Part shown: positions 48,523-59,868 of the stretch, one piece after another
How the letters are laid out: each line of letters opens with the position of its first letter
Position numbering within the stretch: the first letter of the stretch is position 1
Source of the DNA: Colias croceus
Taxonomy: Eukaryota; Arthropoda; Insecta; Lepidoptera; Pieridae
Assembly: GCF_905220415.1 (NCBI RefSeq)
Contig: NC_059538.1
Coordinates: forward strand, 930,001 to 994,000
Length of the DNA: 64,000 bases
Direction of reading: 5' to 3'
Translations under genes and position numbers: made by a program
Notes under the pieces: generated by a model
The model's input: only the letters and a program-made list of their open reading frames with translations
Told to the model about the DNA's origin: nothing
Database searches by the model: none

Positions 48523-48684
48523 CTATAAATAAGCGGGTCCATATTCCTCGCGAGCATATACAACAACCACCAGTCGCCCACGTCCGTCCGTCTGGACACT
48601 ATCAATGCTGACTCTATCGGTATCGTCCTAGACCTCGCGTGGAGTAGTCTCGGTCGGACGGACGGCACGAAGATTATTACTAGC
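48523..48684 (-). CDS. ogre: ogre / innexin 1, cytoplasmic-tail exon
   Basis: After an acceptor (tttcag) a G completes the arginine. The frame reads LVIIFVPSVRPRLLHARSR, TIPIESALIVSRR and TDVGDWWLLYMLARNMDPLI, then YR at a donor (TATAG|gtgagt). The DVGDWWLLYML-RN-DP-IY block is the conserved innexin tail and is closest to ogre. A last short exon (in fly ogre about 15-20 residues after IYK) must follow at lower coordinates; I could not recognise it. A truncated RTE LINE and a SINE lie just downstream, at 46192-48264. Confidence 0.88.
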
Positions 48685-49008
48685 CTGAAATAGGAAGCCA
48701 TTTGTGAATATATTGTAGAGTATAGGGCCGAGTGTTGAACCTTGTGGAACACTATTTATATCAACAAGAATATTATCACTAAACTGATTTTGGTTGCCAC
48801 TCGTGAATCTTTGGAATAAGAGAGAAACCTTAGACAGATTATTAGGTTAAACATGGTCATTTAAATAAATCTCTATGTGTTTTGAAAACAAATTTAAAAT
48901 ATGCAATAAATTGTACCAACAAGACTGTGCTCATAATATTATGTGCTACAGAGGATACTTAAAAAAGGAGCACAATCACAAACTTATTTCATTTCATCAT
49001 ATAGTTAA

Positions 49009-49202
49009 CTAGCGGTCCGCCCCGGCTTCGCCCGTGGTACATATTTCGCAATAAAAGGTAGCCTATGTTCTTTCTCAGGGTCTAAAGATTGTCTGTGCCA
49101 AATTTCATCTAAATCGGTCCAGTAGTAGTATGAGCCTATTCATCACAATCAAAGAAACAAAGTTTTATAATATTAGTCTCCTCTTTATAATATTAGTGTA
49201 GA
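49009..49202 (-). mobile_element. Helitron-like repeat, family A/B hybrid
   Basis: The CTAG end carries the family-A short-variant GC block (ctagcggtccgccccggctt), while the TC end reads cctctttataatattagtgt followed by aga as in family B (7242-7444). It lies in an ogre intron. Confidence 0.65.
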
Positions 49203-49325
49203 TAATAACGGCATTGTATTAGAAATCTTTGTAATTTAGTTACATGCTAATTTTGATCCTACTACAGACAAATACTTCACAACTTTAGATGGACATAATT
49301 ATCTAGATAAAGATTACAATCTTAC

Positions 49326-49520
49326 CTATAAATGACGAGTAACGCTAGGATCACGGCGAGTATGATGTACCAGAACCATAGGAATATGAAGGTCTTCTCA
49401 TTCACGATGTTAAGCGGTAACACACAGAGGCTGTCGTGCGTCTGTATTGTTCCAGACGCACCATATTTGTGGAATGTGCACTTTGTGACGCGCGGAAACA
49501 CGTAGATCATTGGATCGTAC
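49326..49520 (-). CDS. ogre: ogre / innexin 1, internal exon
   Basis: The exon starts with G completing the split arginine, then YDPMIYVFPRVTKCTFHKYG, the loop cysteines (TKC...SLC), LPLNIVNEKTFIFLWFWY and a fourth membrane segment (IILAVILALLVIYR). It ends at a donor (TATAG|gtaag) that again splits an arginine codon. Next to shakB, this exon has the common HKYG motif and different intron positions (EER|YDP and IYR|). Innexin 1 takes part in gap junctions in eye, nervous system and gut of flies. Confidence 0.92.
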
Positions 49521-49891
49521 CTGGAAATGAATAGAATAGAAGAATAAATACGTTATAGTATAGTTATGGATAGAAGGCTAAAATATTAAATAGACTTTGA
49601 TGGAATAACAATGGGCTGAAATCGATTGTGTATTTAAATACTGTTTACTTGTAAAAGTGAAATAAAAATCATGGAAATTAATATAAGGTGTTATTGATAG
49701 AACATAAGATAGAACACGTTTTAGTAAGGGTAGAAAATATTTATATCATACACGTATAAAATAAACGATTCATCAAATATTTACAGGGAGATAAAAAAAA
49801 TTGCTAGTCTGTCCTAATAGACAGACTTAACTTGAAAAACTTGTATCACAGGTCAACCAAAAATATCCTCCTAAAAACATAGATAACCCAC

Positions 49892-50049
49892 CTCTCTTCC
49901 TGAGGCACTTCGCTGTACCCCAGCACCCTGGTACCATACGAGAGGAACTCGCCATTGAAGAAGCTGTCCATCATCCACATCTGGACGACGATGTTCACGA
50001 GGCAGAGCATCTCGCAGCCCCAGTATCGGAACGCATAGAGCTTGTGTCT
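49892..50049 (-). CDS. ogre: ogre / innexin 1, internal exon
   Basis: On the minus strand the exon opens after an acceptor (ccttccag) with AGA CAC AAG: RHKLYAFRYWGCEMLCLVN, then IVVQMWMMDSFFNGEF, LSYGTRVLGYSEVPQEE, ending at a donor (AGAG|gtgggt) that splits an arginine codon. It covers the end of the cytoplasmic loop, the third membrane segment and the start of the second extracellular loop. RHKLYA-RYW-CE and EFLSYGT..VPQEE match remembered fly ogre (inx1). The preceding exons (N-terminus to the KR-rich loop) were not found between 50050 and the window end. Confidence 0.88.
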
Positions 50050-51219
50050 CTGGAAGGATAATGAGAAGATTTAGGTCTGGTCCTTATTACATTATTTGTT
50101 TAGTTAATTTGGTAGACAATTTATTGGACCTTAAAAGGTATATTTGAAAAGTTGCAAAGTTTATGTGAATACTGACGGTCGTAATTCGAATTATAGAAAA
50201 ATAAATTCAAAGTAGCGAACTACCTATGATATCCATAATAAAAATATCAGTGACAAAGAAATTTGTTTTATTTTACATCAGATACTATTTCCTTTATGTA
50301 GGCAGTTGACAACAGACGTTCCTTTTTAGAATTCCACCCAAGCCAGTTAAAACGTAATTATAGGATAAGGAATGATTACTTTTATTTCCATATCTGAAAC
50401 CATTTCTCTAACCACAAAGAATCGTTATTGATTAAATTCCTCATTCTATATGAAAGACGTCCCACATCATTATGCTAAGACTTAATTATCTGACATTCCT
50501 TTCCTATCTCCGCTTAATGTAGGTGAAGACCCATGTCGTAATATTCAGGCTGCGTTCCTTCATAACGACTTAGGTAAATGTTAATTTACTATCAGTCAAG
50601 TCAATTTTTTTTTTCAATTCAATTGTTTACTAATTAATAACCATTATTTTTCATTACTTTTTATCTATCATGTTACTGATTAAGGTAGTTTTTCTATCTC
50701 TTTAAGTGAGCAGATGAGTCAGAGTAAAATCAGAAAATTGTTCAATGTTGGCTTGGCAGATATTTCGACACTAGACACATACAAAGTTTTTAGTGTACAT
50801 CGACCATCGTTAAATCTTCGTCTGTACCTATAGTATAAGAAGAATCCAAAACAGTGTAGCGCAGCAACAAAGTAAAAAGAATCTATTACTACAGCAGACG
50901 GCAAAAATTCATCCATACAATAGACCTACAGATAATCAAACGAACAGACATCACTTGACAACACGACGTGAGGTCTGCGTCCAATAACCTGATGCTATAT
51001 CAGATAGACAAGATCAAGTGACCATCACTTGAATGTACCTTTGTTTCAAATGAACGACTGTTTAGTTTTATCGTGTGGAATTCGATCATCTGCTGTTACT
51101 TGACCTTATGTGGTGGCTTTAGATAATTCGTTTATAATAAGAAGTTATTAAATTCTACTGCCTAAGTTAATATGTCCTGTATTTCTTAACGAGTAAAGAG
51201 GCATTGCCTTTATGGATAA
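50050..51219. other. presumed ogre intron or upstream, nothing recognised
   Basis: The ogre frame must continue to higher coordinates, but I see no exon with the expected N-terminal innexin motifs here. Confidence 0.45.
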
Positions 51220-51455
51220 CTAGGTTTCCGCCCGCAGCTTCGCCCGCGCAGTCAAAGAAAAACCGCACACTTCCCGTTCCCGTGGGATTTCCGGGATTGC
51301 GTCATTTTCCCGGTATAAAAAGTAGGCTATGTCCTTTCTCAGATATCAAAATATCTCCATACCAAATTTCATGAAAATTGGTTCAGTAGTTTAGGCGTGA
51401 TTGAGTAACAGACAGACATACAGAGTTACTTTCGCATTTATAATATTAGTATGGA
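51220..51455 (-). mobile_element. Helitron-like repeat, family A (long form)
   Basis: CTAGGTTTCCGCCCGCAGCT to agtatgga, with A and T flanks; very similar to 35258-35499, including the shared gggattgcgtcattttcccg variant that other copies lack. Confidence 0.75.
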
Positions 51456-52354
51456 TTTATGATTATCACAGTACTATAAAGTAATCTATATAAATGATAA
51501 ATATAAATTTATAATAATTTGAATGCCATAAAACCAAAAAATATAAAATCTATTATATAAAAGATGTTTGTATAAAAATTTTAAAAGCACAAGTTCTAAT
51601 GTGTTTTATATTATCAGAATGAAGATTAAATATTATGTGTAACTTATATTGAAATGTCGTTCTTTTCAAGACGATTATTGCTCAGATAATTATAAACAAT
51701 TCGATTTCAACTCTCCCAAAACAATTATGTTTTACAAATATGGAGATAATTGCTGAACCTCATGATAATAACATGGTCGAGACCAAAAAACCAGCACTTG
51801 CATGCAATTTGACTGTAAGCAATGTTTCCGAGAAGTTTTAAGGAAAAATCAAGAAATAACTTCTAGATGTACGTTACCTGTAAAGATTGACCTAAAGTTA
51901 ACGTACAAAATAATTGATAATAGGCAGAATTGTTAGGAAACAAACGTCTAAAGAAATCATACAGTCTAATTTAACACCTTTTTAATATCGGAAGGTTATT
52001 GAACCACGCGAACTGAGCACATTATAATTCAAAATATTTTCGATCCCACAGTATCATGACAATATGCATCACCTAATGAATTCATAACTGAATCACAATC
52101 CAGATGAACTTAGTATGAAACGGTATGAATCATGTACAATCAGCATATTTTAGTTTTAATTGTCTTTGTACAAAGCATTTACTTCCGCGTCAAACTTGTC
52201 TTCAGAAACTGTGTGATTATAACATAACCTTGGTTTATTTAAACAATTACCTAATATTAAAGTTAAATTCCATTATGTTAAATCCAAATTTTATGTGGGA
52301 CTGATTTGTGGAGTATAAAGTTTTTCCTAATACGTTTTTTTGATGACGTCTATA
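51456..52354. other. no gene seen
   Basis: AT-rich noncoding DNA up to the hAT target duplication. Confidence 0.5.
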
Positions 52355-52759
52355 GTCTATACCAGGGATGGGGAAACTACGGCCCGCGGGCCATCTCCGG
52401 CCCGCGAAGGCTTGAAATCCGGCCCGCGACCATCAAACAAAAATCAAGAGAATATTTCGTATTGTTAGTAATTTCATTCTCGTTGGCAATGGCCAGCTTG
52501 CATAGAACAATCAATTGTTTGGTCAAATGGGTCGTGGCATGTGCTGTGCATGTGCGGTCCGAACGTCGGACACCCCTCCCGCGCGCCCACCCTCGGATTC
52601 CCGTATACACGCCGCCCGCGCCGCACCCGCGCCGGCCGCCGCAGTCCCAGAGTACATTTTTTATCCGCAGTCGGAGTTTTGTCTTACTTCAGATCGCATG
52701 ATTGTACGCCGTATATTCTTAATTACGAAACTACAACAGTCGCCTAACAGACGGTGAGT

Positions 52760-54634
52760 GGTGACATTTTTAAATCCACAAGATAACATCTTATTATCGA
52801 GTACATTTCCTGTTATTTGGAAAGATGCTCATATCTTACCTCTTCCTAAAACCTTGAATCCTGTCTCTGCTTCTGACTTCCGCCCCATTGCTATTCTTCC
52901 TTTCCTGTCGAAAGTGTTAGAACGGCTGGTGCAGGAGCAGTTAAGTCGCTTCCTTAATTCCCATAATCTCCTTAACCCCTATCAATCTGGATTCCGCCCA
53001 GGTCATAGCACGACCACTGCACTTATTAAAATCACTGATGACATACGCCTGGGTTTTGACAATAAGCAGTTAACAATCCTTTCATTGCTTGACTTTAGCA
53101 ATGCTTTTTAAACCGTCGACCATGAGGTATTGTTGGCCATGCTACGCTCTATTAACATATCTCCAACGGCTATTGACTGGTTTCAAAGTTACTTGCAGGG
53201 ACGTCGGCAGCGTGTTCTGGTGGAGAACCTAACCTCTTCCTGGAGCAATGTTCATGCCGGGGTTCCGCAAGGTGGCGTGTTGTCTCCTCTCTTATTCTCA
53301 ATCTTTATTAACTCTATCTCCAATAACATTACTTCTCCTTATCATATGTACGCAGACGATTTCCAACTATATTCGCACGTGGCCCTGCCTGAACTTTCTG
53401 AAGCGATTTTTCGTACTAACACTGAACTCGCAGCCATCGTCAATTGGAGCAAGGAACATGGTTTAAAGGTAAACCCCTCAAAAACTAAAGTCATTATAAT
53501 TGGTAGCAAGCCGCTTATGAGCAAAGTTAATTGGGATTGTTTGCCGGATGTAGTGGTCGATGGTACTCGCATCCCCATCTGCAAATCCGTTAAAAGTCTT
53601 GGATTGCACCTCGACCAGCACTTATCCTGGACAGAACACATCAAGCAAATTCGGAAAAAAGTGTTTGCTACTGCATCCTATTTGCGCCGTTTGCGAAACT
53701 TTCTGCCGATTTCCACCAAAATTGCGTTAGCCCAATCCCTTCTACTTCCTTTCCTTGACTATGCCGATTCCTCATTTCCCGATCTTTTTGAGTATCAGCT
53801 AGACATCCTTGAGAGGGTGCAAAATTTCTGCATCAGATTTATTTTTGGCTTACGTAAATTTGATCATGTCACCGAATTTCGCAAAAAACTAAATTGGCTT
53901 CCCATCCGTCTTCGCCGGGATGCCCACATACTTAACCTTCTGTACTGTGTTCTGTTTGATCCTAAAACGCCAGGGTATCTTAAAACTCAATTAAATTACC
54001 TTAGTTCAAATAACTCACTCTCTCTTCGCTCTTCTAATCTTCTGCTTCTTTCTACACCGGTTCGACGCACTAATTTCTATGGATCTTCATTTACTGCTCG
54101 CTCTATTCAACTTTGGAACGCTCTGCCTGAATCCATTAGGCGGGCGCAAAATGTCAAAAGTTTTAAAGCTCTTGTCAAAAATCATTTCCTGTCTTTATAA
54201 TGTGTTGCTTATATTTATTTTATATTATATAATAGTTTGTCTGTTTTTTCCGTACTGTATTTTTGTAGTGTATTTAGTAGGTTATGTACTATTATGTGTA
54301 TTTATATTTATAGAATATGTAAGTATATATTATATTTTTATATAAATATATATTATTATATATATGTATATTATTGTATATATATCATTTTTATTATTTA
54401 TATTGTATGTAATGCTTAATTTATTTATAGAATTGGCGCCAAGTCGCGTTCTAGCATACATTCCTTACCAATCAGGGTTGCCTGGAAGAGATTGCTTTTG
54501 AGCAATAAGGCCGCCTTTTAGTACGTATTTGCCGTGTGTTTTCATTGTATTTAATTATAGTTTATCTTATTTATGGTGGTATATTATGTACAATAAAGAA
54601 TAAAATAAATAAATAATAAATAAATAAATAAATC
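52760..54634 (+). mobile_element. CR1/Jockey-type LINE inserted in the hAT intron
   Basis: 5'-truncated: it begins inside ORF2 shortly after the hAT splice donor and ends with acaataaagaataaaataa and a (taaa)n tail. The 3' untranslated part shares ggttgcctggaagagatt and aaggccgcct with the fragment at 17590-17925. Exact borders and the target duplication could not be fixed. Confidence 0.85.
52770..54200 (+). pseudogene. CR1/Jockey-type reverse transcriptase with one in-frame stop
   Basis: The frame runs from the truncation through SSTFPVIWKDAHILPLPK, ASDFRPIAILPFLSKVLERL and PYQSGFRPGHSTTTAL to LLDFSNAF, where TAA (53109-53111) stands in place of the usual Asp of AFDTVDH. The same frame then continues to 54200 with WFQSYLQGRRQRV, AGVPQGGVLSPLLFS, HMYADDFQLY (catalytic YADD) and NALPESIRRAQNVKSFKALV. 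Apart from that stop the frame is intact for about 475 residues. Endonuclease and ORF1 are missing. Confidence 0.87.
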
Positions 54635-54803
54635 TTACATGTTATCATGTTCTTTGTATGTAAATTCTGAAAACAGTTTGTTAATATAATAATATACAAG
54701 TAGCATAAATTTCATCACATTTTGTGTCTTAAAATGATTTAATTGTAAAATATGTTTGAGCGATGTAGTGATGTTGGTTTTGTTGTTTTGTTACAGCAGC
54801 AAA

Positions 54804-55343
54804 ATGACGACCAAAAAACGGAAAGTTGATTCTGAGTGTCGAGTTTTTAAAGAAGAATGGTCATGGAAATATTTTTTCACAGAATTTAAAGACAAACCAG
54901 TTTGTCTCATTTGTAATGAAACAGTTGCAGTTTTTAAAGATTTTAATTTGTCTCGACACTTCTTAAAAAAACATGCAAATGCGAAATATTCGTCTATGAC
55001 AGAGGCAGAGAGAAAGTCCTTTGTTGAAAGGCAAAAAGATAAGTTACGTGGACAGCAGAACATGTTCACGAAGCAATCTGATACTCAGAAAGCTGCAACA
55101 CTGGCAAGTTATGTTGTAGCTTACAAAATCGCAAAAAGCAATAAAACTTTGTCGGATGGTGAGTTTGTAAAAGATTGCATGGTGGCTGTAAGCAACATTA
55201 TTTGTCCAGAAAAAAGTAAAGAGTTTCAATCTTTAGCTTTATCACGGAGAACGATAACTGATCGAATTGAAGCCATCGCTGCACAATTATCGTCACAGCT
55301 GGAACAGAACTGTAACGAATTTGAATACTTCTCTCTAACCATG
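54804..55343 (+). pseudogene. hAT transposase, N-terminal 180 residues
   Basis: ATG 54804 follows a splice acceptor (ttacag|cagcaaaATG). Residues 1-10 are basic (MTTKKRKVDS). A zinc finger with C34, C37, H52 and H57 (KPVCLICNETV...LSRHFLKKH) is of the kind found in GTF2I-repeat/ZBED-like hAT proteins. Then follow a helical linker (KTLSDGEFVKDCMVAVSNII) and RRTITDRIEAIAAQLSSQLE, and EYFSLTM, where the LTR element interrupts. Reading on would give 20 residues of LTR sequence and a stop near 55406. The other part lies at 61193-62500 in a matching frame. Confidence 0.88.
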
Positions 55344-55521
55344 TGTAGATACGAGTTCACACTCGTATACGCAGTGGATGGGAATGGCTCGTTACGTCGC
55401 CAGTAGCTAGGGTAAACACACGTCCGCTCACGCCCGAGGCTGCTGCGTGACTGTGTTCCCCACTACCCGCGAACCCGAGACATCCGGGGATATAGTACCT
55501 ATACTTTACTCAAACACTACA
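55344..55521 (-). repeat. LTR (3' LTR of the minus-strand element)
   Basis: 178 bases, read as identical to 61010-61187. It contains the perfect small palindrome atacgagt-tcac-actcgtat near one end and a GC-rich middle. Confidence 0.93.
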
Positions 55522-55849
55522 TCCCTTCCTTATTCTATTTTTTCTTTTATTTAAATATAATTGTTTACAACAAACATACATTATAGAAAGCTATCAGACT
55601 GATTTAGTTAGGTATTTCATTAGCGGTATTCTTCGCTTTCATTTACATCACCGTTGTCTCCACCTCTATCCTGAACTTTCTGGACCGCTTCCATTCCATT
55701 CCCCCTCTGTTTTTATTAAGTCACATTACTTCTATGCTTTTGGCTAGTATCCACATTTCTGACAAGTACGTATCCACCTTCTAATCGTTCTACACTGTTT
55801 CGAGTTGATTTAAAGTTTGCTGTCAGTTTGTTACGCTTCTTCATCAAAT

Positions 55850-57330
55850 TCAAATTCAAAATTCAAATTATATTTATTTGCAAGAATGTAGTACAAATTA
55901 TAGATCTTTAAATTACAATATTATGTGGCTAACACATTCTACCCAATACCCATTGATTGGGTGTGCAAATATTAAACAGAAAGTTGATTAGTCTAATTAT
56001 TATTTAAATATACACACAATTCAATTTTCACAATTACACGAACGCACTACGATTTACACGATTAAATCACACACTTATCACACAATCTTCTCACTTCAAA
56101 GTCATAAATTCTTCAATGTCATAAAATTGTTTTAACATTAGCCAGTTCGTCAGTTTATTTTTGAAAAGATTTACTGGTAGTTCCTTGAAATTGTCCGGTA
56201 TTTTATTATATATTTTAATAGCCATAAATATTACACTGTTTTTAGCTTTGTTGATTCTACATCTCCTTTACATATACTTTATCACCTGTTATTGACCTCA
56301 AAATCACCTCTTTCTATCTGTATGTTATTTTCTATTGTTTTTTAATTCCTGTCCCTAACATCGGAATTGTCAAATTCTTGTTCGTTATACAACCGAGAGG
56401 AAATTTTATCTTTATTTTTTATCTTTATTTTCTGTCTTCCAGAGAATGTCCTTGTTTTCCAATAGAATTTCATTTCATCAGTTGTTCTTCCGAGCTTGTT
56501 TGTATATTCAACTTTCCAGCTTGGTTCCGCAGTTTTCCTACAACTTCTCGAATATCTCTCCTTCTTCCTGTTATGTTATGTTATGTTTGTTGAACATATA
56601 CCTTTCGATAATTAAAAACACAAACCCAACATTTATTCATTCAATAAGACTTCTTCTAGAAGCTCTTTTGAACCGTCGTAACATAATTTCACACTTTACC
56701 ACCAATTCGGAAAGCAGCATCCATGAATGGAACCGGCAAGAAACTCTTTAGCTGCTCCTCTAACATCATGACAATATAAAATTTTAATTTAACATAACAG
56801 TAGGGTATGTAAATATAACATAATGATGATGCCAAAGAACTGTCCCGTGGATCCCACGCGACAAGCCTCCATGGCTTTTCATTCTCCATAATACATATTA
56901 TATTCCTTAATGCTGTACTAGGCTCACTGAACTAATACGTTTTATATTTAAGTTTTAAAATTACCAATATTAAACTCTTTAATTCTATCAGGAGTTCTAT
57001 TCCAAAAGAGTTATATATATTATATCTTGACCCATTAGATATCTTGACCCATTAGATAGCCGGAAAAATAGCATGTCAATTTTATTTTTGTTCCTTATGT
57101 GATAACAATGTCCATCTCCTTCTCTTGAGTATAAGTCAGTATTATTGCGTATATTTAAAACGTTATTAAAATTTAATTATATACTGTGAAGGTACAGTAA
57201 GGATGCCAGTATCTCTTAGTGAGTCCCGAGCACGTAATTTATATAAATGCGTATGGACCATTTGTGTAATATTAAAACAGTTTCAATATCTGCTGCCAAG
57301 CCAAGCCAGCCCCATAGTAACCTTATGCCA
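55850..57330 (-). pseudogene. LINE ORF2 debris inside the LTR element
   Basis: Minus-strand frames give LRARDSLRDTGILTVPSQYI, then after a shift LNIRNNTDLYSREGDGHCYH and IRNKNKIDMLFFRLSNGSRY, and later FMAIKIYNKIPDNFKELPVN, LFKNKLTNWLMLKQF and a stop. These resemble the C-terminal region of LINE ORF2 proteins. A ~19-base tandem duplication (ttgacccattagatatc, 57028-57060) has broken the frame. The part at 56250-56940 is unexplained. Confidence 0.5.
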
Positions 57331-57433
57331 TGAAAGTAGTTAATAAACCAATCTAGTCGTATCTTCATCCGTGAAATGATGCCTCATGTTCCGAACTGTA
57401 CGCAGCTGAGCTGGTGTCCTAGCAGCGGCAGTG

Positions 57434-57775
57434 CTAACATAGACTCCCCATTGTAGCTTCTCGTCTTATTTTCCTATAGCTGTGGCAAATAACTACACCG
57501 ACTCCTTCAGAATCAGTTACATATATTTCAGGTAGACTGTAAATAGTCTCCTGTAACTCAGATCCATTTAACAATAACAAAGTGGCCCTATTCTTTTCGG
57601 CGCCTTTCGCGCATCCAAGAAAATCCAAGAACACCCTTTCCATCTTTTCCAACAAAAAGCAAGTGTTGTATTGTCATCTTCTAGGTCGAGTATACCAGGA
57701 GGGAAAGTAAGTTAGTCATTCTTTAGTCCAATAGGCACAACCTAAAATCAGGTTTGATTTCATGTGATAACACCG
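57434..57775 (-). pseudogene. Gypsy-type Gag remnant
   Basis: One minus frame gives PPGILDLEDDNTTLAFCWKR then WKGCSWIFLDA; after a frameshift another gives KGAEKNRATLLLLNGSELQE and TIYSLPE. The order (leader, W-rich helix, K-x-ATLL-L-G-E-QE-I---LP) is that of the capsid N-terminal part of Gypsy-group Gag proteins. The frame is broken and no nucleocapsid zinc knuckle or pol was found. It is inferred from remembered family patterns; a profile search would settle it. Confidence 0.5.
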
Positions 57776-57794
57776 GTACGTATGCTTTACATTA

Positions 57795-58715
57795 ATATAA
57801 TGAAGGCTCATACTGCCTACAGCTAACAATTACGTACAATTTACCATTTATGAAGGCCATTTATATAGCCTATATAACAAATAACGCACGATTTACAATT
57901 TATGAAGGCTCGTACAGCCTATGTCACCAATCACGCACGATTTACATTTAATGAAGGCTCGTACAGCCTATGTCACCAATCACGCACGATTTACATTTAA
58001 TGAAGGCTCGTACTGCCTATGTCACCAATCACGCACGATTTTCATTTAATGAAGGCTCGTACTGCCTATGTCACCAATCACGCACGATTTACATTTAATG
58101 AAGGCTCGTACTGCCTATACAACCAATCACGCACGATTTACATTTAATGAAGGCTCGTACTGCCTATACAACCAATCACGCACGATTTACATTTAATGAA
58201 GGCTCGTACTGCCTATACAACCAATCACGCACGATTTACATTTAATGAAGGCTCGTACTGCCTATACAACCAATCACGCACGATTTACATTTAATGAAGG
58301 CTCGTACTGCCTATACAACCAATCACGCACGATTTACATTTAATGAAGGCTCGTACTGCCTATACAACCAATCACGCACGATTTTCATTTAATGAAGGCT
58401 CGTACTGCCTATGTCACCAATCACGCACGATTTACATTTAATGAAGGCTCGTACTGCCTATGTCACCAATCACGCACGATTTACATTTAATGAAGGCTCG
58501 TACTGCCTATACAACCAATCACGCACGATTTACATTTAATGAAGGCTCGTACTGCCTATACAACCAATCACGCACGATTTACATTTAATGAAGGCTCGTA
58601 CTGCCCATACAACCAATCACGCACGATTTACATTTAATGAAGGCTCGTACTGCCTATACAACCAATCACGCACGATTTACATTTAATGAAGGCTCGTACT
58701 GCCTATACATCTTGC
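57795..58715 (-). repeat. 49-base minisatellite, about 19 copies
   Basis: Seventeen regular units begin at tgaaggctcgta every 49 bases from 57903 to 58687; two diverged units start at 57801 and 57851. Units contain gcctat, aaccaatcacgcacgattta and catttaa. Two main variants (tatgtcacc and tatacaacc) occur in blocks, and a ttttcattt variant appears twice in the same relative place, so whole blocks were duplicated. There are no unique spacers. On the minus strand the array lies between the primer site and the Gag remnant. Confidence 0.92.
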
Positions 58716-59726
58716 ATAAACAATAATTTTATTCATTATTATTATTTTAAATTTGATTTGCACCCAGTGTGCAGTCTCGTCTAACTTGAAGATAGGATAG
58801 GTTACATTTCAGTTTATAGTCGCAAAAATATACATATATATATATATATTTTTTTTAATTATTTGACAGTCAGTTCTCTGTGTATCTGTTAACTCCAATC
58901 GATACTTACATAATATGGCGGCATCTATTGACTGGATTGAGTAAGTATTCAATAGATGGCGCTATTTAATAATTAGAAGACTACGCGTTTGACCGTTCAT
59001 ATTCATAATTAAGACAACGTCTGTCGGGTCAACCAGTATGTATAATGTATATATTTATCGAATATAAAATTAATATTTACAATTGCATGCTTAATATTAA
59101 GCGAAATACGTAGATCAAGCGTAGATCAATTATAGGTAAAGTTATATCTTTCTTTTGGAAACTACTTACATAATATTATTTTATTTCATTTAGTCGGTAC
59201 ACAATTATATAGCTATAAGATACTACAGTACAGTTAATAGATTTTGTATCCAGTAAGTATAAGTTGTAGTACCTACATAAAACTTCCGACTAAATACTCT
59301 AAATAGTTTTATGGCCATACAAATGTGTACAGCGGGTACTGTGCAGTGTGCACGCGTAAAGAGTGTTATAATAATAAATAATAAAAATACTTTATTGTAC
59401 ACACAGATGAAGTTGACAGAAAGACAATAAATAACAGCAAAAGAGGTTATGGTACAGTAGGCGGATATTATATGAATTAAGTATAATATTTGAACAACTT
59501 ATACGTAGAAGAGGAATTAGTTATGTCTTCATTTACTTTTTACGACAACATATTATATAAACAAATATATGTCTGTCTCTATCTCTGCTAGAAAAACACA
59601 GTGTCATATAGGTAATATTTATTAGAAAAGTATTGCATCCGTACAGTCACGTGGTCTCCTCTGAGTAGCCATACCCTTCAATTAATGGTTGCTGCTTTGC
59701 GGTAATCCTTTTTGCCGCTATTGCTA
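58716..59726. other. LTR-element interior, nothing recognised
   Basis: AT-rich noncoding DNA with a short (ta)n run and one agatggcgct motif near 58956. Confidence 0.5.
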
Positions 59727-59868
59727 TCATCATCATCAGCCCATATACGTTCCCACTGCTGGGACACGGGCCTCCTATGAGGGTACAGGCCATAATCCAC
59801 CACGCTGGCCAAGTGCGGGTTGGCGGATGACACATGTCGTCGAACTTTTTTTTTTTTTTTTTTTTTTT
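59727..59868 (-). mobile_element. SINE, 5'-truncated, inside the LTR element
   Basis: On the minus strand it follows the body of the SINE at 11596-11938 (gttcgacgacatgtgtcatc to gggctgatgatgatgat), preceded by a run of about 24 A. Present inside the retroelement, so it was captured or inserted before or after its last move. Confidence 0.8.

Noticed and set aside
52306..52701. 131-codon open frame, Pro/Arg-rich
   Set aside because: It straddles the hAT target duplication and terminal repeat and owes its length to the GC-rich promoter segment.
57795..58715. Possible CRISPR-like array (regular repeats)
   Set aside because: Units are contiguous with no unique spacers, and the sequence is eukaryotic; it is a minisatellite.
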